From CAWUIO01 sp963922455 (GTDB lineage: Bacteria > Bacteroidota > Bacteroidia > Cytophagales > Microscillaceae): 57,318 nucleotides of DNA. Made by a program: the position numbers and the translations under genes. This document shows positions 15,617 through 24,531 of this stretch, piece by piece. The notes beneath the pieces were generated by a model. That model saw nothing but the letters and a program-made list of their open reading frames with translations, was not told where the DNA came from and ran no database searches. The number at the start of each line of letters is the position of its first letter. The stretch's first letter is position 1. Location: the NCBI GenBank assembly GCA_963922455.1, contig CAWUIO010000031.1, forward strand, positions 1 through 57,318, given 5' to 3'.

Positions 15617-18600
15617 ATGCGTACTAGCTACATATTCGCTCTTATAATCTTGATACCCCAGTTGCTCCAAGCTCAGGCCCCGCTTGCCGAGAAAGGCTTT
15701 TTGGATTTGCGTGACTGGGATTTTGAGAAGCAGGGTACCGTTGCCCTGGATGGGGAGTGGCGATTTTACTGGAAAGAGTTGCGTGATCTGTCGCAGGTTA
15801 AAGATGATACGCTCAGCGGCCCTCCTCATTATTTAAATATACCTGGTATTTGGACTGGACAAAAGCTGGGCAAGAAACAAATTGGCCCCTACGGGTATGC
15901 TACCTATTACTTACGAGTAGCTCTTCCTAGGGAGCGCAAACGTTTAGCTTTTTTATTTAGAACCTACAGTACAGCCATCAAAGCAATTGTCAAAGACCGA
16001 GCAATCTACGAAGCTGGAAAAGTTGCTACAGAATCCTACAAATCCGAGCCCGGTTATGACCCGGAGATAATTTCGTGTGATGAGGAGGGAGCGTATTTAG
16101 ATATCATTTTACAAGTCTCCAATTTTGACTATTCCAAAGGGGGAATGTGGCGGGGAATTTATTTAGGAGAAGAAAAGCAGCTTAGGCAAGCCCAGCATTT
16201 ACAGGTACTCTTAGATATGTGCGTGGTAGGAGGACTCTTTATGATGGCCTTGTACCACTTTGGTTTGTATTGGGCCCGTCGTAAAGATCTCATACCCTTA
16301 TATTTTGGTTTCTTGTGTGTTGCCGTGGGGACGCGGGTATTATTTACCAATCAATATTTGATCTTGGATATTATGCCTATGCCTTGGTTTATGCTAATCA
16401 AGATTGAATACCTTTCGTTTTATTTATCCGTAGGCTTTTTTGTCATTTTTACCAAAGACTTTTTTAAAGGCTACTTCAGTGCAAAAGCAGCCGATTTTTT
16501 CATTGGCGCTTCCTTGTTATTTTCTCTGATTGTTATTGTAACCCCTACGTATGTGTTTACTTATACCGTAAATGCATTTCAGTTTATCACCCTTAGCGGT
16601 GGAATTTACTTTTCGTGGGTCTTGATCCGGGGGATACGTAATAAGCACGGACAATCCTTGGCATTTTTGGTAGGTTGGATCATTTTGTTTGCAACGGTAG
16701 TCAATGATATCTTGTATAGCAATGGGGTATTTGCTAAGATGGAGCTTGGTCATGTGGGTATCTTCTTCTTCATCTTTGTGTATAGTTTTATTTTAGGGAA
16801 TAAATTCTCTAAAGCTTTTACCCGGTCTGAAGTATTAGCCCGGAAGTTGGATGAAGTCAACCAGGAACTAGAAATTAAAATTGACCAAAGAACCAAAGAT
16901 TTAGCCCATACAAATCATGTGCTGCAAGACACTTTTGAGCGGGTAAAAACTAAAAATGAAAAGTTAGAAAGGCTCAATCAAGACCTTAGCTTGGCCCGGG
17001 AACAATACTTAAAGTTTTTTTCCTTAGTAGATAATACTTCTGACTTAGTGTACCTTGCTGATAACCAGGGTTTTATTTTTTATTTTAACCAAACCTTTCA
17101 TAATCTTTTTGATTCCATTCCAAACTTTAAACAGCCCAAAAATGTCCAAGAGTTGAATCAATTACTACATATTGATGCCTATTATCCAGAATTTGATCAA
17201 GATCTGCAAGGGGATGGTTTTGTAAAGCAAGAATTTGAGGCCAAGCATCCCAAAACCGGTCAAAATTTTGATTTAGACGGACTTATATTTCATATTAAAG
17301 AACCCGAAAGGGGCTCTCATTTGGGGGTAGCTACTGTATTACGGGATATCAGTAACCTAAGAAGTTCTGAGCGTTTTGTCCGAGAAGCTAACAAAGAGGT
17401 CTATAAAAAGAACATGAAGATCCTAGCCCAGAAGAAAGCCTTAGAGGAGAGCTATCAGGATATCCATCGCTTGAGTGAGATAGGCAGGAAGATTACCCGG
17501 TATTTATCGCTACAAGACATTTTGATTACCTTATACCAGGAGGTGCGCAAGATGATGGATGTAGGGGTTTTTGCTATAGGCATTCATAAGGAGAAGGAGG
17601 GCGTACTCGAAATACTAAAAATGGAAGGTGGGGTAATCCCTGACCCCATACAAATAGATATTCGTGAAAAATACTTGTGTACTTGGTGCTTTCAAAATCA
17701 AGATACCATTCATTTGGGGGAATACCCAGCCTTGGAAGAAATAGAATCCGGGCCCCAGGAGAGTCATCAATCTATTTTTTCCTACCAGTCCATTATTTAC
17801 CTTCCATTAATCTTTGAGCATAATTCTCTTGGGGTAATTACTGTCCAGAGTAATAAAACAAAAGCCTACGATAAACAGGATATGTATGTTCTACAGACTT
17901 TGAGTACGTACGTATCCATTGCGGTAAATAATGCCCAGGTGTATCGGGAGCTGGAAAACCAGAAAAACAAGTCGGATAGGGCCAATAATCAATTAAGAAG
18001 CACCCAAAGACAATTGATCCAGTCAGAAAAGATGGCTGCCCTGGGCCAACTCATTGCTGGGATAGCCCACGAAATCAACTCTCCGGTAGGGGCTATAAGC
18101 TCTTCATCTAGTTATCTTTCTTTTTTTGCTGATGAAGTATTGAAAGAATTGCCGGAGTTTTTCAAAAAAATGCCCGAAGCGTTGCGCCCACATTTTTATA
18201 CACTGCTAGAATCGGCCTTACATAGCCCTGAATTGGGTATTAAAGAAATTCGGGCTCGCCGGCGGGAGATCCGCAAAAAATTATTGGAAGAAGGGCTTGA
18301 GCAAGCAGAACTAATTGCTGATATTTTGGTGGATTTGCATGTGTTAGAGGAGGAGGCCTACCAATTTTGGCTAACTGTGCCCGATTATTTGGTATGGCTC
18401 AAAATGGCTAAGAAGCTGGTTCAAGTGAAAAAAAGCACGGTCAATATTAACACGGCAATAGAAAAAACCACCAAAATCATTTTTGCTCTAAAACGGTATG
18501 CCCGATTTGATCATAAGGAAGAAAAAGTAAAGGCCTCTATTCGGGAAGGGTTAGAAACCGTACTGATCCTGTACTACAACCAGATAAAATACCAAGTAGA

Positions 18601-18967
18601 TTTAGTAAAAGAAATGGAGGAGCTCGATGAAATCTTGTGCTATCCGGATGAATTAAACCAAGTTTGGACCAACCTGATACACAATGCTCTCTACGCGATG
18701 GATTATTCGGGGACCTTGTGCATTAAATTGTACCAAGAGGATAATTTTCAAGTAGTTGCCATACAGGATAATGGCTGTGGCATACCTGAAAAAATCAAAC
18801 CCCAAATATTTGACCCTTTCTTTACCAGCAAAACGGTAGGGGAGGGAAGTGGCTTAGGTTTGAGTATATCCCGGGAAATTATTGAGAAACACCAGGGACT
18901 CATCAAAGTAGACTCCCAAGTAGGAAAAGGAAGTACCTTTTGGGTTTATCTACCTGTTTCTCTGTAG
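15617..18967 (+). CDS. 7TM-DISM sensor histidine kinase with PAS and GAF domains
   Basis: 1116 aa from the ATG at 15617 (an in-frame TTG lies 9 nt upstream). Order: signal peptide to about 20, periplasmic 7TMR-DISM sensor (about 25-180, LDLRDWDFEKQGTVALDGEW), seven-helix membrane domain (about 195-405), coiled coil, PAS (about 460-590), GAF (about 625-775), then kinase. The phospho-acceptor is His818 in IAGIAHEINSPVG. ATP-site boxes are NLIHNALYAM, DNGCGI, FDPFFTS and GSGLGL. The distance from His to the N box is about 200 residues, nearly double the usual value, because of a helical insertion also found in the next kinase. It has no receiver; RRs follow at 21334 and 21790. Confidence 0.93.
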   Translation: MRTSYIFALIILIPQLLQAQAPLAEKGFLDLRDWDFEKQGTVALDGEWRFYWKELRDLSQVKDDTLSGPPHYLNIPGIWTGQKLGKKQIGPYGYATYYLRVALPRERKRLAFLFRTYSTAIKAIVKDRAIYEAGKVATESYKSEPGYDPEIISCDEEGAYLDIILQVSNFDYSKGGMWRGIYLGEEKQLRQAQHLQVLLDMCVVGGLFMMALYHFGLYWARRKDLIPLYFGFLCVAVGTRVLFTNQYLILDIMPMPWFMLIKIEYLSFYLSVGFFVIFTKDFFKGYFSAKAADFFIGASLLFSLIVIVTPTYVFTYTVNAFQFITLSGGIYFSWVLIRGIRNKHGQSLAFLVGWIILFATVVNDILYSNGVFAKMELGHVGIFFFIFVYSFILGNKFSKAFTRSEVLARKLDEVNQELEIKIDQRTKDLAHTNHVLQDTFERVKTKNEKLERLNQDLSLAREQYLKFFSLVDNTSDLVYLADNQGFIFYFNQTFHNLFDSIPNFKQPKNVQELNQLLHIDAYYPEFDQDLQGDGFVKQEFEAKHPKTGQNFDLDGLIFHIKEPERGSHLGVATVLRDISNLRSSERFVREANKEVYKKNMKILAQKKALEESYQDIHRLSEIGRKITRYLSLQDILITLYQEVRKMMDVGVFAIGIHKEKEGVLEILKMEGGVIPDPIQIDIREKYLCTWCFQNQDTIHLGEYPALEEIESGPQESHQSIFSYQSIIYLPLIFEHNSLGVITVQSNKTKAYDKQDMYVLQTLSTYVSIAVNNAQVYRELENQKNKSDRANNQLRSTQRQLIQSEKMAALGQLIAGIAHEINSPVGAISSSSSYLSFFADEVLKELPEFFKKMPEALRPHFYTLLESALHSPELGIKEIRARRREIRKKLLEEGLEQAELIADILVDLHVLEEEAYQFWLTVPDYLVWLKMAKKLVQVKKSTVNINTAIEKTTKIIFALKRYARFDHKEEKVKASIREGLETVLILYYNQIKYQVDLVKEMEELDEILCYPDELNQVWTNLIHNALYAMDYSGTLCIKLYQEDNFQVVAIQDNGCGIPEKIKPQIFDPFFTSKTVGEGSGLGLSISREIIEKHQGLIKVDSQVGKGSTFWVYLPVSL

Positions 18968-19040
18968 CTTGAGCAAAAAAGACTAGCTATTCTACTTGTT
19001 TTACGAAAGAATTTTTGAGCTTTGGTACTAAACTGGGCTT

Positions 19041-19169
19041 GGCTTAGGGATGGAGCGGCCTGTTTGAGCCCGCCGCTGCCTGTGGGTTGGCCGGCGAGTA
19101 GCGAGAGCCCGACCCGCGCCACTAGGAGTTTTGTCTTAGGCACCAACCTGTCTAGCGCGGGGAAGCCCC
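19041..19169 (+). repeat. R1 element copy D
   Basis: 129 bp, starting GGCTTAGGGATGGAGCGG and ending GGGGAAGCCCC; ends GGCTT/AAGCC pair. The distal hairpin arms CCCGCGC (19113-19119) and GCGCGGG (19155-19161) close a 35-nt loop. It carries GCGAGAGC. It sits between the two histidine kinase genes, in sense orientation, 73 bp past the first stop, so a polycistronic transcript would contain it. Confidence 0.9.
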
Positions 19170-19239
19170 AGAGAATGCCAGCAATTATAGGATTTTATAC
19201 CCAAGTTACATAAAAAAACTTGCCATCTTCCTTTGAATA

Positions 19240-21321
19240 ATGATACAGCAAAACCCCCTGAATAGATTGAGGCAAGCCTATTGGATAGCCTTAGGACTTA
19301 TTGCCTTACTTATCTTACTGAGCCAGTTCATAATACACCGAGTTTTGCAAGATCAACAAGCAGATAGTAGGGTCATTAATATTTCTGGCCGCCAACGCAT
19401 GCTGAGTCAAAAGTTGGTCAAAACGGTATTGCTTCTAGACCAGGCTAGCCAGCCAAGCGAAACAGATCAGTATCTGGAAGGCCTCCGTAAGACCTTTTCT
19501 CTTTGGGAGAGTGCCCACTTAGGGCTTTTACGAGGGAATGAAGCTATAGGAATCCCCTCCAACTATAATTCTCCCCGCGTAGAAAAGCTTTTTGACGAAA
19601 TTAAACCCTACTTTCATAAGCTAAGCGAAGCTATAAAACAACTGCTTAGCAGTAAGCAACTTAGTCCCGAGATCCGCCAGGTTGTCCTAGGATCGGAACA
19701 GGGTTTTCTGGAATTGATGGACAAAATTACTTTTCAATATGACCAGGAGGCAAAAGAAAAAGTCCTGAATGCCCGGTATATAGAATACATTATCGGAGGG
19801 TTTACTCTCTTACTCTTACTTTTTGAGCTGCTGTTTATTTACCGCCCGGTCATTAAACAAGTAAATACCTTATTCATCACCTTGCTTGATTCTTATAAGG
19901 AATTAGAAAACAAAGGGAAGCAATACGAGACCTTATTCAACACGGCCAATGATGCCATCTTTGTGGCCGATATCCATACCGGGCTTATCGTGGATGCCAA
20001 TGTAAAGGCAGAAGAATTGTTAAAAAAGGACCGCAAGGAAATTATGGGCTTGCATCAAAGAAGTATACACCCCCCGGAAGATCCTGATATGGCCCATAAA
20101 GCCTTTGAAGAAGATGTCCGGGCAGACGGAAATTTAAGAGTAATGGAGGTGCTAAATTCTGACGGTAATCGGGTTACCGTAGAAATCAGCTCGAGTAAGT
20201 TTACTTCCACAGACGGTCAAGAGCTAATGTTTGGTATTTTTAGGGATTTGAGTGAAAGGCTCACTCAAGAAGCCCTAAACAAAAAATATCAAAAAGAACT
20301 TGAACATTCTATCACCAAGTTGAGCCAGGCCCAAAACCAATTGATCAAATCCGAAAAATTATCGGCTTTAGGTCACTTGATGGCCGGGATAGCCCACGAG
20401 ATCAATACCCCCGTGGGAGCCATACAGGCCTCGGCCGAGATGTTGAACCGTCAATTGGATACTATTTTACCTAGCCTTCCTAAGCAATTTGTGGTCTTGA
20501 CCCCAAAACAAGTAAGTTTTTTTCTCGAATTACAAGAATTGATCAAGGTACAAGGAGAAGTAGAAACCCTGAGCGAGATCAGAAAGTGGAAGCGAGCCAT
20601 TCGCTTAGAGCTTGAAATTAAGAAGGTAGACGGGGCTAGTACCTTGGCTGAGCAATTGGTAGAGTTAGGGATTTATCACCCAAAGCCCGCGTTTTTGCAA
20701 AAATTAACCGAAAGTGATTTTAAAGAAACATTGACTTTGTTCCATAAATTTTATAATATTAAGTTCAGTACACAGACTATTTTATCGGCGCTACAAAAAG
20801 CATCAAAAACGCTTTTTGCTCTTAAACATTTCAAGCATATAGATCACACAGAGCAAGCCGTTGTGATTGATTTGGCTAAGAGCATTGAGACAGTATTGGT
20901 CTTGTTCCAAAACAAGCTGAAAACGGGCGTGGAAGTAATCCAAAAGTATGCACCCCAGGTGCAAATGTTAGGATTTCCCGACCAACTGGAACAAGTTTGG
21001 AATAACCTCATTATGAATGCTTTGCAAGCGATTGATTATAGGGGTACTTTAACGATCCACCTCTCCCAGCAAGAGGAGTTTGTTGAAGTGGCCTTTCAAG
21101 ATAATGGCGCTGGTATACCCCAAGAAATTCAAGATAGAATATTTGAACCGTTTTTTACTACCAAACCAGTGGGAGAGGGGAGTGGACTAGGACTAGATAT
21201 TGTAAAAAGAGTAGTGACCAAACACAAAGGGGAAGTCTTATTTGAGAGTAAAGTGGGAGAGGGGACCACATTTCGGGTCATCTTTCCCAAAAATTTTAAT
21301 ATGATTGATAACAGCGTGTAA
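19240..21321 (+). CDS. Sensor histidine kinase with PilJ-type sensor and PAS domain
   Basis: 693 aa. TM1 (about 12-32), periplasmic PilJ/NarX-type four-helix sensor with VINISGRQRMLSQKL, TM2 (about 180-203), PAS (about 227-345, TANDAIFVAD...), then kinase. The acceptor is His386 in MAGIAHEINTPVG. ATP-site motifs are NLIMNALQAI, DNGAGI, FEPFFTT and GSGLGL. The H-to-N spacing of about 203 residues matches that of the upstream kinase and includes a conserved EIRKWKRAIRLELE-type helix (EIRARRREIRKKLLEE there). The gene is followed after 12 bp by a response regulator, so they are probably co-transcribed and cognate. Confidence 0.93.
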   Translation: MIQQNPLNRLRQAYWIALGLIALLILLSQFIIHRVLQDQQADSRVINISGRQRMLSQKLVKTVLLLDQASQPSETDQYLEGLRKTFSLWESAHLGLLRGNEAIGIPSNYNSPRVEKLFDEIKPYFHKLSEAIKQLLSSKQLSPEIRQVVLGSEQGFLELMDKITFQYDQEAKEKVLNARYIEYIIGGFTLLLLLFELLFIYRPVIKQVNTLFITLLDSYKELENKGKQYETLFNTANDAIFVADIHTGLIVDANVKAEELLKKDRKEIMGLHQRSIHPPEDPDMAHKAFEEDVRADGNLRVMEVLNSDGNRVTVEISSSKFTSTDGQELMFGIFRDLSERLTQEALNKKYQKELEHSITKLSQAQNQLIKSEKLSALGHLMAGIAHEINTPVGAIQASAEMLNRQLDTILPSLPKQFVVLTPKQVSFFLELQELIKVQGEVETLSEIRKWKRAIRLELEIKKVDGASTLAEQLVELGIYHPKPAFLQKLTESDFKETLTLFHKFYNIKFSTQTILSALQKASKTLFALKHFKHIDHTEQAVVIDLAKSIETVLVLFQNKLKTGVEVIQKYAPQVQMLGFPDQLEQVWNNLIMNALQAIDYRGTLTIHLSQQEEFVEVAFQDNGAGIPQEIQDRIFEPFFTTKPVGEGSGLGLDIVKRVVTKHKGEVLFESKVGEGTTFRVIFPKNFNMIDNSV

Positions 21322-21333
21322 CCAGGAAAAATT

Positions 21334-21714
21334 ATGAGCAGACCCGTAATTCTTTGTGTAGATGACGAACAGATTATTTTAAAAAGCCTTAAAAACCAGC
21401 TTCAAATCATGTTTGGTGATGAATATCTTTACGAAATCGCCGAAAATGTGCCAGATGCCCTCGAGATTATCGAGGAAATGGAAGAAGATGGCCATCGGGT
21501 ACAAATCGTCATTTCTGATTTGATGATGCCCGGGATCCGGGGAGATGATTTTATGGTCCAACTCCAGCAAGAACGGCCCAGCATTAAAAAAATAATGCTT
21601 ACCGGCCATATGGATGAAAATTCCTTGCGAAGGGTAACCCAAGAGGCGAAACTCCGTTTCTGGATAAAAAAGCCCTGGACCCAACAACAACTCTTCACTG
21701 CCTTGCGTGACTAG
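21334..21714 (+). CDS. Single-domain response regulator
   Basis: 126-aa receiver only. It has the acidic pair CVDDE, phospho-acceptor Asp62 in VISDLMMPG, the Thr in MLTGH and the Lys in IKKPW. No output domain follows, so it probably acts as a phosphate shuttle or by protein contact. It starts 12 bp after the PilJ-type kinase. Its sequence closely resembles the receiver of the next gene (both have the CxDDExIIL start and KPW motif), which suggests duplication. Confidence 0.92.
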   Translation: MSRPVILCVDDEQIILKSLKNQLQIMFGDEYLYEIAENVPDALEIIEEMEEDGHRVQIVISDLMMPGIRGDDFMVQLQQERPSIKKIMLTGHMDENSLRRVTQEAKLRFWIKKPWTQQQLFTALRD

Positions 21715-21789
21715 GTCACATCTCATTTTTTGCCCAACTCCATTCAACCAGCAAACCCGATAAATATTTATCTGTAACCTAGCCCCACC

Positions 21790-23151
21790 ATGATAAAATC
21801 TTACATCATTTGTATTGATGATGAGAAAATTATATTAGATAGCCTACAATACGAATTGCGTTTTGCCTTTGAAGAGGAGCATATAATTGAGGTATCAGAA
21901 AACGCCCAAGATGCCCTTCATCTCTTGGAAGAACTCTTACAAGATGGGAATCATGTTCCCGTAGTGATCTGTGATTACATCATGCCCGAAATGAAGGGGG
22001 ATGAATTACTGGCCCGTATTCACGAAAGATCTCCACTTACCCGAAAAATCATGCTCACGGGTCAAAGTAATGTGGAGGGCATCACCTATGTGATCAATTA
22101 TGCCGATCTGTACCGGTTTATTGCCAAGCCTTGGCATTCGCAGGACCTGGTCCTTACCGTCAGGGAAGGTATCAAAAGCTACTACCAACAGCAAAGCATA
22201 ATTTCTCAAAACCAACAGCTCAAGGAAGTCAACAAAATACTCGAGGAAAAGGTAGAAGAACGGACCCAAGAATTACAAAATGCCCTGGATATTTTAAACG
22301 TACAAAAAAAGAGTTTAGAACACCGTAATACAAATATCCAGTCTAGTATTCGCTACGCCAAACGTATCCAAGAAGCTTTACTGCCTTCCCAGGAAACCCT
22401 TACTCAATATCTAAGAGAATTTTTTCTAATTTACCGCCCCCGGGATATTGTAAGTGGAGATTTTTATTGGTTTTACCACACAGGCCAGGAAAAGAACCCT
22501 GCCAAATCCCGTTTGAGAAACACTCAATTTAGACTTCCCCAAGATGGAAAACTCATTTTTGTCCTGGCCGATTGTACGGGCCATGGCGTTCCGGGAGCCC
22601 TGATGAGCATGATTGGAGCCAATTTGTTGAATGACATTGTGATCCAAAAAGGAGTCACGGAGCCCGATGAGATCCTTTCTCGCTTGAATCAACAGGTATA
22701 CCATCTCTTAAAGCAAGAACATACTCAAAATATGGACGGGATGGCCATGGCCGTATGTGTGCAAGACTTGCGTACCAATCTGACAAGCTTTGCTTTGGCC
22801 TCCCAACGCCTGATATACTTCAAACAGGGCGAATTACGGGAAATGAAAGGAGATCGCATGCCGATCGGGGGATGTCATTTTCCGAAGTGCCGGGACTATT
22901 CCTCTTTCCACGTCTCGGTCGAGAATACCAGTATGTTTTACCTGTTTTCCGATGGTTATGCCGATCAAATAGGTGGGCCCCGCCAGCGAAAGTTTGGCCT
23001 AAAACAACTTCGGGACACCCTGAGTGAAATTCATTCGCTCCCCTTAGCTATTCAAAAACAAAGGCTAAGCATCATTTTAGACCTTTGGCAAGGGCAAAAA
23101 CGCCAGGTAGACGATATCTCTATGATGGGTATTAGGTTACAAAGAACCTAA
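21790..23151 (+). CDS. Response regulator with SpoIIE-type PP2C phosphatase output
   Basis: 453 aa. Receiver (about 1-125; CIDDE, Asp62 in VICDYIMPEMKG, MLTGQ, AKPW), coiled coil (about 140-190), then a SpoIIE/PP2C phosphatase with RPRDIVSGDFYW, ADCTGHGVPGA, DGMAMAV and a final VDDISMMGI. All metal-binding Asp positions appear intact. Phosphorylation by one of the two upstream kinases would control dephosphorylation of a STAS-type partner. Soluble, unlike the three phosphatases at 41257-48158. The gap to the single-domain regulator is 75 bp, and R1 copy E follows 18 bp after the stop. Confidence 0.94.
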   Translation: MIKSYIICIDDEKIILDSLQYELRFAFEEEHIIEVSENAQDALHLLEELLQDGNHVPVVICDYIMPEMKGDELLARIHERSPLTRKIMLTGQSNVEGITYVINYADLYRFIAKPWHSQDLVLTVREGIKSYYQQQSIISQNQQLKEVNKILEEKVEERTQELQNALDILNVQKKSLEHRNTNIQSSIRYAKRIQEALLPSQETLTQYLREFFLIYRPRDIVSGDFYWFYHTGQEKNPAKSRLRNTQFRLPQDGKLIFVLADCTGHGVPGALMSMIGANLLNDIVIQKGVTEPDEILSRLNQQVYHLLKQEHTQNMDGMAMAVCVQDLRTNLTSFALASQRLIYFKQGELREMKGDRMPIGGCHFPKCRDYSSFHVSVENTSMFYLFSDGYADQIGGPRQRKFGLKQLRDTLSEIHSLPLAIQKQRLSIILDLWQGQKRQVDDISMMGIRLQRT

Positions 23152-23169
23152 ACGCTAGGGCCATGATTA

Positions 23170-23295
23170 GGGGCTTCCCCGCCGTATTACTTGGCTGGCC
23201 CCTTGCTCTATCTTGCCCGGCGGGTCGGGCTGTCACTACTCGCTGCCTTTCCCCGCTGGGCCTACACGAGCTCAAACAGGCCGTTCCATCCCTAA
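23170..23295 (-). repeat. R1 element copy E (one degenerate end)
   Basis: 126 bp, minus orientation. Its 5' end reads GTTAGGGATGGAACGG, so the leading GGC has been lost and terminal pairing is broken, while the 3' end GGGGAAGCCCC is normal. The distal hairpin arms CCCGCCG and CGGCGGG (23218-23224 and 23178-23184) are still perfect, with a 33-nt loop. The small-loop motif is GTGACAGC instead of GCGAAAGC. It is antisense to the phosphatase gene. Confidence 0.85.
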
Positions 23296-23479
23296 CGGGG
23301 TATGTGCAGGCACACAAGTCTTTGCAATGACATTTCAAACTGGTAATTTATCTTGAATTCGCATTTTTTTTAAAGTGTTGAAAATCAGAAAATTACAAGT
23401 AATGTCATAGGTAGCCAACTGATCTTCCCGCACTAATTTCTCACAAAAAAATTAGGTTTTTTAAATTTCACTTGAACTA

Positions 23480-23779
23480 TTGAATCCTAATATTTTGATT
23501 ATTTTAACTTGGTGTTTTGGAAAAACATCTAGTGCCTGGATCAGTATTTTGAGCATTAGAACGACCGAAACTGTTCGCCCTGCCCGATCTCTTTTGGAGC
23601 ATATTTTGGGAAAAAATCTTGAATCTGTGGTTCAAGGAAGTCTTTGGGAGGATATTACAGACAAATCTCTCCCCCAGGCTTCAAGTTTTCTCTGGAATGA
23701 CGAGGTACTTTTACTAAAAAAAACTTGGGAAGTACCTGAAATAAGGTTGATACGTTCAAGTTTTGGGTCATTTATTTAG
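23480..23779 (+). CDS. Doubtful ORF, possible gene remnant
   Basis: 99 codons open from a TTG, with no good upstream ATG. The N-terminus (PNILIILTWCFGKTSS) faintly recalls the P-loop opening of sulfotransferases, but no second motif follows and I do not recognise the rest. The surrounding 23296-23943 is otherwise AT-rich and empty. It may be chance or a decayed gene fragment. Confidence 0.2.
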   Translation: MNPNILIILTWCFGKTSSAWISILSIRTTETVRPARSLLEHILGKNLESVVQGSLWEDITDKSLPQASSFLWNDEVLLLKKTWEVPEIRLIRSSFGSFI

Positions 23780-23943
23780 TGTAGGAAGATTAGATAAGCC
23801 ATAAAAGGTAGTAGCTTGATTACACACCACAAGGTAAAACGATCCCTAAATTTTTGCTTAAAATACTTTTTTTAATTATTGTTAAAGTATACATAATGAA
23901 TAAGACCTGTTTTATTTTATATTGTTCAATTTAACCTGAATCA

Positions 23944-24501
23944 ATGGTCCAATATTCACGGTTGCTAGGTATGCTTTTCTCCCTCTTCCTCTTAGCCTGT
24001 GAAGACGAAGCCCCCACCCCAAGTGATGTACCTGGACTGCCTCCTATAACCCAGGAGGGGCGTAATACCCTCGGTTTTTTACTGAATGGAGAGCCTTGGG
24101 TACCCCAAGGTAAAAGGGGTAACCGAGCTTTGTCCAACCCAGACGCTTTTTATGACGGAGGTTTTTTGGGAGGACAAGTTAGCATTAGTGGGCTGGCAAT
24201 TCCAGAAGCCAATGAATTTATCCGTTCTCAATTTGTTATTGGGCTTACGAATGTAAACCACAAAAATGAATTTGACTTAGCTGGCAGAGACCTTGGTTTT
24301 TTATACACAGCTTCACTTTGTGATTTTAGAAGTAGTGATACCACATTAAATGAAGTAGGATGGCTTATAATCAGTCGGCTTGATTTAGAAGCCCGTATCA
24401 TATCTGGAACCTTTGAATTTACGGCGATACAACCTGGGGTTGAGGGTTGCTCCTCAGATACATTAAGGATTACCCAAGGCCGCTTCGATTTACGACTTTA
24501 A
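23944..24501 (+). CDS. Lipoprotein, DUF6252-like
   Basis: 185 aa with an N-terminal lipoprotein signal (MVQYSRLLGMLFSLFLLAC, Cys19) followed by an acidic, Pro-rich linker. The segment LPPITQEGRNTLGFLLNGEP is the hallmark opening of a Bacteroidota lipoprotein family I recall as DUF6252, and the C-terminus CSSDTLRITQGRFDLRL fits too. It is presumably attached to the outer membrane; function unknown. It lies 30 bp upstream of the large T9SS-exported protein on the same strand, so the two may form an operon. Confidence 0.75.
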   Translation: MVQYSRLLGMLFSLFLLACEDEAPTPSDVPGLPPITQEGRNTLGFLLNGEPWVPQGKRGNRALSNPDAFYDGGFLGGQVSISGLAIPEANEFIRSQFVIGLTNVNHKNEFDLAGRDLGFLYTASLCDFRSSDTTLNEVGWLIISRLDLEARIISGTFEFTAIQPGVEGCSSDTLRITQGRFDLRL

Positions 24502-24531
24502 TATTTTCATATAATTTTAAAACGAATTATA

